This document shows positions 22,232-34,500 of a stretch of 64,000 nt of DNA, piece by piece (within the stretch, counting starts at the first letter, position 1; every line of letters begins with the position of its first letter). The notes below the pieces were generated by a model, which was not told the DNA's origin, did no database searches, and saw only the letters and a program-made list of their open reading frames with translations. The position numbers were made by a program, and so were the translations under genes. Source of the DNA: Paroedura picta (Eukaryota > Chordata > Lepidosauria > Squamata > Gekkonidae); contig NC_135384.1 of the NCBI RefSeq assembly GCF_049243985.1, positions 12,954,501-13,018,500 on the forward strand. Direction: 5' to 3'.

Positions 22232-23634
22232 TGTTTATAGTTGTATATTTCTTTAATAGATCAGGCAAGGAAAATTCAAAGGCAACCATGCATTACCATA
22301 GCTTTGGAATTCTCATTATCTTTTTTCTTTAAAAGCTCTTCTCACTTTCTGGGTTCGCACAGGTGGGGGTTGCATGTGTGGTGATTATATCCTGTATTGG
22401 TTTGAATGTACTCCAGTTCCGACAAGGTACTTGTCGGTATCTTTCTTGCTTCAGAATAAATGCAACTTTTGCATGAAGACAATGACTGTGTTTACTGGGA
22501 AATCAAAGTATGACAGGGTGAAGCCCGTTTTCAAAGGCTTGTCTGGGAATGTTAACTTCAGCAGCTATTCTTTTCTCCTTTCCAATTTTCCTACCGCCCC
22601 CTCCCTCCCTCCAACAAAGCTTCTTTTGTCACTGGTCTTGACTCTGCTGTAATGATAACAGCAGTGAAAATGAGACATTCATCTAAAAGCAGGGTCAACC
22701 AGAAGGATTTTACCTTTTTTTCTCCCAATGTTTACTACTGTAGCAGAAAACCTGTTTTTTTTTATCAGTGATAGTTCATTAGATTAGAATTCTAGTCCTG
22801 ATGACAGAGAAGCTTTGTTGAGAAGGTGGTCTCGGTGACCTTGCATTTCCAGCCATCTCCCACTGACTGATCAATGGGTTGGATCCAAATAAGATTTTTA
22901 TGCACTGAACAGTTCTTGCACAAGTGGAACTAAAATTACTCCTCAGTGTGTATTTGTATTAAGTTAAAATTACTCCTTGTTATCTTCTCCTTTTATGTAA
23001 GACATAGCGTAAGGCAATTATTCTGAAACAATTTCAAAAGCAAGTTAAATAAAACCATGCAACAGTTGTGCTTCCCATTGTTCCATATGCACCAACTTAG
23101 GTGTGCATATTGCTGTTTCTTGCACAAGCAGAATTCTTTCGGTTTTGGGATGGCAGGATCCAACTGTCAATCCTGGTCTTGATCTTTTAATACAACTATC
23201 TTATGACATGTTAAACCCAATAGGGCTTTATACCAGCACTCTTATATATCATTGTCATTTGGTTGAGTAAAAAGCTCTTTGGGCCCATTTATATTTGTTA
23301 TTCCTAGAGTAAGGGAATAGATATGTCACTAAGGGCCGAACTAAATTTGACATGAGTTGTGTTCCCTGACCCAACTAGAAGTCTTATTCACCATTGGGGG
23401 AGGGACATTCCCAGGCTGACCAAGGTTCTGGAGCATGGCACATGGGAGAAGGTGCTTCACCATTTTTTCTTCAACTCAAAAAGCCCTTGGGGGGGGGTAC
23501 AAGTTGCCTCATTTTAGAGACTAATGTTTACTGACAATACCACATGGAACCCACACTGGTGTTACAGCTAGCCTTTCTAGACCTCAAAAGATTTTCAGAT
23601 TGACCTTTGACAAAATCATTTCAGCCTTCAGTTA
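22232..23634. other. Intergenic stretch between V2R genes B and C
   Basis: No gene motifs. 22873-23176 starts with gggttggatccaa and ends with ggatccaactg, resembling the inverted ends of a diverged repeat, as does 31091-31278. The remainder is A/T-rich and unassigned. Confidence 0.3.
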
Positions 23635-24260
23635 CATTTTTAATAAATAAAAATGTTTATTTAAAATTTGTACGTACATACCAAAATCCATGTATTCATA
23701 TTGGAAAGAGATAAACAACCAACACCAAAGTCCAGGAAAAATGCCTTCCCCAAAGTCCCTTCTAAAACATTCACCAAACCCTCACTCCATCAAAATGTGC
23801 ATTCAATACACATTTTAACAAGGAAACTATTTTAAGAATAATAATAACAATCAACCCTCCATAATGATGAACTCTCAACAATCCCCATATTATTTATGAC
23901 CTCCTTCCCTCTCCATTAACCCATACTGGAACTTCAACAAGCTCTTTCTTCTCAAGTACCTGTCATTCTGTACAGTACCTTGTTCCACACTTCATCTAAC
24001 TTTCTCATATCTTTATCGTTGTGAATATATATTAATTTGATTAATAAGAAAGTCTCATTAATGTTACTACACCAAGTAACAAATTCTGGAAATTTCTTTT
24101 CTTTCCAGTATCTGGCAAATTTAAGTGTTGCTAATGTTTGCATATGAAGTACAATACAGAGTTGCTCTGATTGTATTTCTGGAAAATAATTCAATTATAT
24201 GCTATCTGGGTTTGATGGTATCTTTATGTTAAGACTATTTATTTAATATCATATATGATA
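23635..24260 (-). mobile_element. LINE-1 3' fragment
   Basis: On the minus strand 24194-23952 reads like the C-terminus of L1 ORF2 (TLATLKFARYWKEKKFPEF, later LDEVWNKVLY). It is followed downstream on that strand by an A/T-rich 3' end with AATAAA-like words near 23640. The copy is broken and 5'-truncated. Confidence 0.6.
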
Positions 24261-25330
24261 GAACAGGAGTTTGTGCAATTACCTTTAAATAAATGGCTTT
24301 GGGTGGAAAAGTTAGAAAAAAATACGACAATCAAGTCAATAATAACATCTCACAGACCTGGGATCAAATTAAATATAATTCCAGATAATCCTTAACTCGG
24401 CCTTCAGTTTCATGCAACCTGAAGAAGTGTGCCTGATTTTTTAAGGAACAGAAATTTCTGCAAAGTGCAGGGGTGGGATGCCCTTTTCAGAGAAATAGCC
24501 TTGTTTGAAATTGTTTTCCCAGTCCAAAGTCAAAACAACCTTGCTTAAGGAAAAGACAATTTTTAGAGGGATACAGAGGCTGAAATGATGCCCAACAGAC
24601 CACTCTGATTTAACAATGCTTCCCCCTGCTTCTTCCTTATTCTGCCATTTTTATATTGCTTAATTTTAATGAGAAACCTTCTTACTCTCTGTATTTGTCT
24701 GGCCCAAGTCCTAATAAATGGTAGATACTAGGCTGTAGTTACCCTAAGCTGTGAGGAGACAAATGTAGAGATGGGACCAGCATTTACCATTTCAGGCTAG
24801 AATGGTGCAGGAGGAAAGGCCTCATCCCCGGTGCTGAGCCTCAAGTCAAATTACACCTAGGTGTGCTTGGAAAAGTTGGTCTCTCAGTCACAGTTATGAC
24901 TGCAATTAAAGTCAGGTAACCTATACCAATCAATTTCAGATGTATTGTCTGGTTTCACCATTACAAGCCTCTTTTGGATTGTTTAGCAGTATGGAACAAA
25001 AATGCTCCTTGCCCCAGGGACTTCATACAAATATGTTTTCTTCAATGACCTCACTCTACCAGATGCCCACTGTAGTATAATCATTCCGGGAAGTTCTTGC
25101 AAACCCACCAATTATGTAAAAGGCTTGTAATTAATCCACCTTCTTGCTGAGTCCATTGTGGATTCCCAAAGGCTACTAGCACAAAGATAGCAAGGTTTTG
25201 AAGTTTAAATAAATTAACTCAGTGGTACTCAGAATGAAGGACAAGATGTTGGGGTGTCCATGGTGATTTCCTCATTTGATCCTGTTGGCTAGGAACAAAG
25301 GGCTCTTTATCCTATTTCTTTGCCTTTCAA
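24261..25330. other. Upstream region of V2R gene C
   Basis: No gene or clear repeat was recognised. This region should contain the gene C promoter, but no decisive motif can be named from sequence alone. Confidence 0.3.
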
Positions 25331-25560
25331 ATGACAGTGACGCTTCGATGGCTAACATACTTGGTACTCCTATTGTTACCTCAGACTGCATGCATGGCAA
25401 ATGGATGTTTGTGCAACATGATTGATCCCTTCCAAATTCGACACCAATATTATCAGTCAGGAGACCTCATTATTGGTGGAATGACCTCCCAGTTCTTCTG
25501 TTACTTTGAATCGTTATCCTTTGTAGAACACCCGAAGACCAAGTTGATTGATGATCATGT
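25331..25560 (+). CDS. V2R gene C exon 1
   Basis: ATG at 25331; donor catgt|gtaagc, phase 2. It encodes the signal peptide and the [15 protein letters not shown] strand. Confidence 0.88.
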
Positions 25561-28500
25561 GTAAGCCAACATTTTTATTTCTGCAGCACACAACGGTGTT
25601 GTTGCCAAAGTGGACAAAAAAGCAGTGCCATGTAGAACAGTACAAAAGGAATCTCCTTAGTTTCTACATGTTATGCCTCTGATGATCACAACTGCTGCCT
25701 CAAATGAAATGCAAGCCAAAGAAATACATGTGCAGCATGAGAGATTCATTCTGTATCCTAGATGAACATTACCTAGAAGGTGGCCTCATCATTGGTGAGA
25801 TGACCACTTAGCTCATACCCTATTTGGAATGCTTGTGATTTGTAGAAAATCTTAATAAAAATTTGACTAAGGGACCTATGGAAAGATTAAATTAATATAA
25901 CATAGTGCATGGGTAGTCAACCTGTGGTCCTCCAGATGTTCATGGACTTGTAGATGTTCATGAATTGTAGTCCATGAACATCTGGAGGACCACAGGTTGA
26001 CTACCCCTGACATAGTGCACTGTAGGCAGGCTTTAAATGCTAAAGTCCATAGTAGAACTGTGCCACAATATGATGACATATAAGTTAGGAACTTACTATA
26101 TTTTTGGGTGAAGATGGGTATTTTGTTAATAATGATAATAATGATAATGATGATAATAATGATAATAATAATAAGCACCAAACATGGCACATTTACAATT
26201 AATTGTTTTAAATATTGCCCTTTCTAATACGTGTAATTATGTTAGTATCATATTATAAAACAATTACTCTTGCACTGCCAATAGTGCCATTGTGAAAGTT
26301 TCAGAAATAATGAAGATTCACTTCATGCAACCTGTAAATCTTTCTTTAGGATGCTGTTAAAGAACTTCCAGCATGTCCTTGCCTTGGTGTTTGCTGTGAA
26401 GGAGGTCAATAACAATCCTAAGATTCTAGCAAATGTCAGCCTTGGTTTCCACATCTACGACAGCTACTTCAATGCAATGCTGACTTATCAAAACACGTTG
26501 AACTTCCTCTGCACTTTGAAAAGGATCAACCCCAACTACAGTTGTGACTTCCAGAGGAACCTGATGGCTGTCATTGGGGGACTGGATTTTGAAACCTCCT
26601 TCCACATGGCCAACATTTTAAGTATCTACAAAATCCCACAGGTAGCATATAGATTGATATATGAGTATGTGAGTCTTCATATAATTTTCTCTGCACTGTT
26701 AGATGGTTGAAATGGTTATATCTCAAATAAGAAATAATTGCAAGGTATGAAAAGTTTGTCATAAATTCATCTCAAATCCACAAGTAACTCTAACCTTTAA
26801 CACCTGGTTTTTATTTGTCATTTTAGGTTACCTATTGCTTCTTTCTCCCAACAATGAAAGACAAAACCAAGTTCCCTACGGTCTACCAGATGGTCCCCAA
26901 TGAAGAAAATCAGTACAAAGGGATTATCCAGCTTCTTCTGCATTTCCAGTGGACATGGGTTGGGATAGTTGCCCTGGATGATGATCATGGAGACAGATTT
27001 GTCCAATTCTTGAAGCCACTGCTGTCCCAGAATGGCATCTGCCCTGCCTTCACTCATAGGCTTCAACTACTCACTGCCTCTGAAGACATGACAGATATTT
27101 TCTATGTGTCAAGACCGAGAAAGATCTTGAACCTTCTTCTAAACAAAAGACAAGTCAAAGTGTATGTCACAAATGCTGATATACCTACCATGGGGGTTTT
27201 GAAATGGTTCCTATACCTGGGACAGATGGAAGAGATGAGTGAGGCTGTGATGGGCAAAGTGTGGATTATGACAGCCCAGTGGGATTTCTCATTACATACA
27301 GTGGACAGGATTCTGAACATTGAAGTCTTCCATGGTACTTTGTCTTTTACACTTAAATACAAAGAAGTATTTGAGTTTCACGAGTCCCTTCATGGGTTAC
27401 GTCCCCATTTGCAAGAAGCAAATGGCTTTATCAAGACCTTCTGGGAGACAGCATTTAACTGTTTATTATCAGATTCCAAAGTGGACAAAGAGGATGGTGG
27501 ATGTACCGGTGAGGAGAAACTGGAAAGTCTTCCTGGTCCTTTCTTTGAAATGACCATGACTTCACAGAGTTACAGCATCTACAATGCAGTGCACGCCATA
27601 GCACGAGCTTTGGATGCCAGGCACTCAACTAGACACAATTCCAGGAGAATGGTTTGGGACAGAAATGGTCTACATTCTCCTCAGCTTCAGCCATGGCAGG
27701 TAATGTGTTACATCTATTTATGTGATTTGCAAATGTCTTAAAAATGTGATATAATGTGTTATAAACCAAACCCATACGTTGATTTATAGTTAATATAACT
27801 AAATAAGAGAGATTCAGAATTATGTAAATGAAATGTATGTTTAAATACAACTATGTACCTATATGTCCACTGAAACAGGATGCTCTGAAATAGTGTTTTC
27901 TGTTCACAGACTATCTGTGAAGTACTGCATCACCTCAATTTCTTATCATTACAATTTTGGATTATAATTACAGAATCTGTTTTTTTTTATTATCCAAGAC
28001 TATAACTGTTAGGCCAGGTTCAAGTTTTGCAGGTCTTTGGTGTAGGGCTGTATAGCCAGGGAATGGTATAATGACAGTGATCCCTCTCTGTTTCTTGACA
28101 TTTCCAACATCTGCCATTATATTTTTTGTCCATATTCTCCTTGTGAGTGATATCCCATCTAGAAACAGTTTAACTAGTGTCCTCTCAGCATTTGAATGGC
28201 CGTATACTTAATTTGCTCATGGGCTCGCCACAGCGCTGATAAAACTGTTCTGACCGGGCAGTGATATCAGGGCTCTCTCAGCCTCACCCACCCCACAGGG
28301 TGTCTGTTGTGGGGAGAGGAATGGGAAGGTGACCGTAAGCCGCTTTGAGCCTCCTTCGGGTAGGGAAAAGCGGCATATAAGAACCAACTCTTCTTCTTCT
28401 TCATCTCACAAGTATTGTCCTCCTGGCATAGTTATTGGCTCTCTAAAATTCTGCATCCATTTAATCATATATTTTTTCACTTCTTCTGTTTTCAATTCAA

Positions 28501-31500
28501 GAAGTAACATATATATCCATGGCCTTTTTGCTTTGTACGTCTGTTCAAACTCAGTCCTTTATTTTAAGAGAGCCAGCTTAGTGGAGAGCCAGCTTGGTGT
28601 AGTGGTTAGGATCGCCGACTGCTAATTCATTAATATTGAAAATGATTGATATATTAGCCACTGAACATTAAATCCTTCTATATCTCGCTCTGATTTCAGT
28701 TAAGGGAACATAAAGGTTTTGCCTTTTACTCCAATTCATGTATTTATTGTCACTATATCCTGACTTGTTTTTTGCACTTGTAGACAGTTAGTGGAATTTG
28801 GCATCAGTGTTTCAAACAAGAAGAAGAAGAGTTGGTTCATATATGCTGCTTTTCTCTACCCGAAGGAGGCTCAAAGCCACCTACAGTCGCCTTCCCTTTC
28901 CTCTCCTCACAACAGACACCCTTTGAGGTGGTTGAGGCTGAAAGAGCCCTGAGATCACTGCTCAGTCAGAACAGTTTTATCAGTGCTGTGGCGAGCCAAA
29001 GGTCACCCAGGTGGCTGCATGTGGGGGAGTGCAGAATCAAACCCGGCATGCCAGATTAGAAGTCTGCACTCCTAACCACTACACCAAACTGGCTTTCTCT
29101 TCTTTGAAATTGTAAGGAGAGATTCTTCCATCTGCATCCAAAATAGTTCAGGAAGGATCTCCAACCTGAAGTTTATAATGCCATGATAGTGAAGCAGAGC
29201 TCTCCCCTGGCTGATGATCATGCAAGTGGATTTCCTTCACCACTTAGGAAAATCCAGTTGCAAATGAGTGCTATAGGGCAATGAAGAAGAAAAAGAAGAA
29301 GAGTTGGTTCTTATATGCCGCTTTTCTCTACCCGAAGGAGGCTCAAAGTGGCTTACAGTCACCTTCCCTTTCCTCTCCTCACAACAGACACCCTGTGAAA
29401 GTGGGTGAGGCTGACAGAGCCCTGATATCACTGATCGGTCAGAACAGCTTTATCATTGCCCTGGCGAGTCCAAGGTCACCCAGCTGGCTGCATGTGGCGG
29501 AGTGCAGAATCGAACCCAGCATGCCAGATTAGAAGTCCACACTCCTAACCACTACACAAAACTGGATTTCATTTCTTTTTCTTTCAAAAGTCAACATCTG
29601 ACATAGTGTGGACTTTTTTAATGGACAGCCATGCCAACATCAGTGAGATATTAATCACTAAATCTCACAGTATTTGTATATTGATCTACCTGCAGGATCA
29701 AAAATGGAGACATTTAGGGCTGATCCTGAGTTGAGCAGGGGGTTGGACTAGATGGCCTGTATGGCCCCTTCCAACTCTATGATTCTATGATTCTATGACA
29801 TAATCACTAATAAAAAGGAGTAGATTGTGCTAGGTCAGATGACTGGAACATCTAGTTTGATATCCTTGTTTTTACACAGAGGCAGACCAGTTGCTGTGGA
29901 GGTCCAAGCAAAGAGGACGTAGAGGAAATATCCTTCACAGAATACTGCCTTATAGCCACTGATATTCAGTGCTTTGGTGTTTCTAAATGAGTTTACTTTT
30001 TACTTATAATGGCTTGAAGCCACTACTGGACTCCTCACTTGCCTCAGATGGTCTTCTTTTCTATCTTTACCCTTTCTAGTTTTTTGTTTTTTTTAACCAT
30101 GGGATAATTCTTAGATATTGAAGTTAAGACAAAAATAATGTGCCTGTATTGAAAGAAGATACTTGTTTAAGGATTGATGACAATCAAAAAAATATTCCCG
30201 TTTCTGAACTGGATCTAGTCAGCTTATCAACTGGTGAAAAAAGGGAATGGGGGTCCACAATGGATAGCAATAAGGCTATTCTTGGTAACTGCTTGAACAA
30301 AAACAGTTGTGATGGAAGCTGTAACAAAGAGAAGAATTGGATAAAACTGGGTGAGCTGGAAACTGGCTGGATCCAATTGTATATTTTAAATTTCCATAGA
30401 AAAAAGCTTGAAAAACTATTTGTGAAATATCAAAATACAACTTTTTGAAATTTTGAATAGCATCATTACCTTCATCTAGCTTCATCCTTTCCTGAGGAGC
30501 ATCTCGTTTAACAATAGCGCCGGGGACCATGTTCATTTTAACCAGGACGGTGAGCTAGAAACCGGATTTGACATTGTCAACTGGGTGACTTTTCCAAACC
30601 AAACCTTTTTAAGAGTAAAAGTTGGAAGCATGAATCCTCAGGCTTCAATGGGTTCTGAATTCATCATTCATGAGGAATCGATCACGTGGCACAGGACTTT
30701 TAATCAGGTGAGATTTGGCAACAGTTAAAGCACATTTGGAAAGTGGTTGAATATTGGCCATTTGCAGGCAAATGAGCTGGTTGAACTTTCTCAATTTGTA
30801 CCAAAACTCAGAGAAGCCATTTTATTCCCTTTATCTCCATACAGTGTTGTGAACATTCTAAAGTTGCTCCATTCAGGAAGACAGTGGATAGATCCCAAAT
30901 TCAAAGATGTATTTTTACTACTTTAATTAATGCATTTTATCCCATCTTTCCACAGAGATTTCAAGTTATGGCACATATACTTCTCCCTTCAAGATTGGTT
31001 AAACTAAGAGACAGAGGATCTGAACCTAGATATCCCTGGACTCAATCCATCACCCTAAGTTTACAGTGACAGTATCAAATCCATATATTCCATGGGGTTG
31101 GATCCAACCAGCTTTTTCACTCACCCAGCTGTCTTCCTAATATTGCTTGCATCCCATATGTTTTTGCCATGCATATCCCATGATACCCAGCATAACTCCA
31201 GCATAACTTTTGTGGTAGTCAAAGAACTTTCCTCCCTTCTCAATCACAGAAATTCTCATTGGATCCAACATATTTCCCCCCCCTCCTTTAATTCAATTGA
31301 CTGTTGGCATAAACAAATATGTAAATCCATTTCTTCTCTTGTCCATGTTCATATCTTGTCTCATCATCTTACTGGTAATATCATCAGAACACAAAATCAA
31401 AACAGCTCTTATAAACACACGTAGGATTAGGAATTTTTACTAGGTTTGTGTTCTACTTTAATGTGAATAATATGTGTGTATGTTTCGGTTGTTTATTAAT

Positions 31501-34500
31501 ATATTTAGGGGATTTTTGCACCCATTAAAAATAGTGACATTCTTACATTTTTTGTCATTATAGTCCAGCCCCTCCATATGACATTCCCAACATGCAGCAT
31601 CTGGGCAGTAAATGGCCAGCTACATCCTCCATTTTAAAGTGCTAGTTGGTGAATCCTAAAAAGTGGATTCACCAACCTATGTAGTACTGCCTAATGGAAA
31701 GCAACCATCAGGGAACCAGTGGAGGAAAGTTATAGAGGCTAAATGCACCTGCCTTGTCCCAGCCTTGCTCCTGCCTCCCTTTCTCAGGGATGGGAACCTC
31801 TTTTTAAAAATATCTGAAATCCTAGAGCAATGTATAGGTCAACAAGCATGCAGATGATGCCAGAAATATTTTTTTCCAAATGTTGTAGCACTAAGTGTGC
31901 CTTTCTAAAGCTTTATCCCCCAAATTGGGAATAAGATTAATAAGATTCATTTTTAAAATTAACATGACTTCAAGTAGGGGCAGCATTCAAAAAGCTCTAT
32001 GCATCTATGATTAGATGTATAGGCATAGCAGTGAAGAAGTATGCATTAAACAAAAATAGTAGGCATCCCGGGACCTTTAAAGCTTGAAGAAAGGGATTGG
32101 CAGCCTGGCTTGATTGATAGGCAGAAGAGAGTTGCATATAAACCGTGTTGTTCTCTTCCATCATTTCAAGCAGGTGATGTTGAGGGTGAGAAGCATAAAA
32201 AGGTAGCAGAGAAGAGCAAGACAGGAAAAAGGTGAGGAGGGGCTGGGAGGTGCGATTATATTTATCATTATATCATTTGGCTGGCGTAACACTATTTTTA
32301 CAGATGTGCTAAAATGCCCTTATATCCCCTTCATCAAAATACAATATTACTTAGGGCTCACCTACTTTATCTTCACTGTGAGCTAATTCTGAGTAATGAA
32401 AAACATCCTACACTACTCTCTCCCATGCCCCATTACTGAATTTCCCGTCCTGTTTTCTTTTGTTCTAGAAAGAGCTCCATAAAGTAAACCACCAGCCAAC
32501 CTTCACTATAACCTGCTCCCCCCAGATCTGATTGCAATATTTTCCTGAGTTTTCTAGAGTAGCAATCCCCAACCTGTGGGCTGTGGACCACATGTGGTCT
32601 GTCGACTAATTGGAGGTGGGCCACGAAGGACACTTTCTCCCCCCCCCCCTGGCCCTTTACTTCATCCCCCCCCCAGCCCTTTACAACACACTTTGGGTGT
32701 CATTGTCTCCCATCACTCCCAGATGGGACTATCTCGTTGCAGAGAAACAAGCTCAGGGTTCCCATTGATTTGTCATTGTCATGAGTTAAAATTTCCATGA
32801 AAATAAAATGTTCCTTATGTTCATTGTTGTGGCATGTCTGCATCTTATTTTGAAGGGATGTTTAAACATTACCATAGTGATCAGAGAGCGTTAGGGCAGT
32901 GGTTGAGAGTAGAGGAGCAAACTACACCCCCCACCGGGCCTCAGTAAAATTGTCAAGCGTTGAGTGGTCCCCAGAGATAAAAAGATTGGGGACTACTGGT
33001 CTAGAGGATGGACAAGATACTTTTACTTTCATTCTCACCCAGATCTCAAAATTAGAAATCCTGGCCTACATGTTTTATTTCCCCATGTGGCTCCTATGAT
33101 CCTATACATATCTGTATTGTTGGAAAAATAAAACATGTTCTCCATATTCCCTACCATCTAGCAGATGGTCCCCAATGAAGAAAAGATCTAGAAAGTAATC
33201 AAAGAACCACAGAGCAGAAAAGTATGAGAGTAGTTGCAACCCAAAAAAAATGCCAAGGAAGAATTTCAGCAATAACCTGTTTGGGCTGTTGCTTGAGGTC
33301 TTCGGTAAAAAGGAATAAGCCGAGTTTCCTGGCCTAGATCTTCCACAGTTTTTATTCTCCTACTTATCCTAGTGATCATGAAGACTTATGCATCCAAGTA
33401 TATAGAGATGCTACAGCCTGATTCAACAAGGCTAGCCATATATTCCAAGAAGATTGAGATTCAAGGGGAACATTTACATTCTTTGCAAAACCTGCAATTT
33501 TACTAATTATCTCTACTTTGGGCAAGATTATTTTACCCATATGAATCAGGTTCCCACAAGGAATGATGCAAAACTATATTTGGCATTTAAATGATTTGTC
33601 CTTGATGTGCTTCTGTTTTTTTTTTTTTTTACTGTCTCATTCTATGGTTAAGAAGTTAATAGCAGTAGCTAGTCTTCCTTAGACTAGCTTCCTTAGACAA
33701 GTCTTCCTTAGAGTGTGTACTGCTCAGATTTTTAGATCAATATTACCCAATTGCCTTCCTCAGTGTAGTTGATATCCCACAATGCTTTTTTTTTTGTCTT
33801 TATGCAGTTCTCAGGATACCCAGAATAGTGTTTTTGGGTGGTTGAAGTGAGCTTTTTCACTAGTGGAAAAAAACTTGTCTAATCCTTCCTCTACTATGAA
33901 TCCTTCCTCTACTATGGTGCTGACATTTCTATTTTGTAGAGTGTTGATTATACTCCTACAAGTCATGAGAACATATTTCGGTAGTTATTTCAACTATACC
34001 CTTTTTTATTCCTCAGTGGAGACTCACAGTGGCTTATGTCATTCCCTCCTTCCTTATTTTATCCTCAAAATTGTTCTTTGATATAAATTGGACTATGAAT
34101 ATTTGAATGCCTGAAGACTACCCAACAAACTTTATGGAGAGTAGAGAGACTGAACCTAGGACTTCCAAGTCCTCATTTAACACTCAACACTGTTGTAATC
34201 ATTGGGTTGGTGATAGATTATTTTTATGACTAGGTGCTGCCTCTGTCTGTGTGTAATGACCACTGCCTCCCAGGCTACAGCATAGAAAAGAAGGAAGGAG
34301 AACCATTTTGTTGCTACACTTGTGCACTTTGCCCAAGGGGGAAAATTTCAAACAAGACAGGTAAGAAAGAGGACAAACCATGTGCTTAAAGGTATGAAAA
34401 GCAATTGAAAATTATTTCACACAAGGTTGCAGTGTTTTAAAAAGGCTTTCATAAGACCAAGGTGACTGTATATCCTTTTCTGAGCCTGTGGAATATTGCC

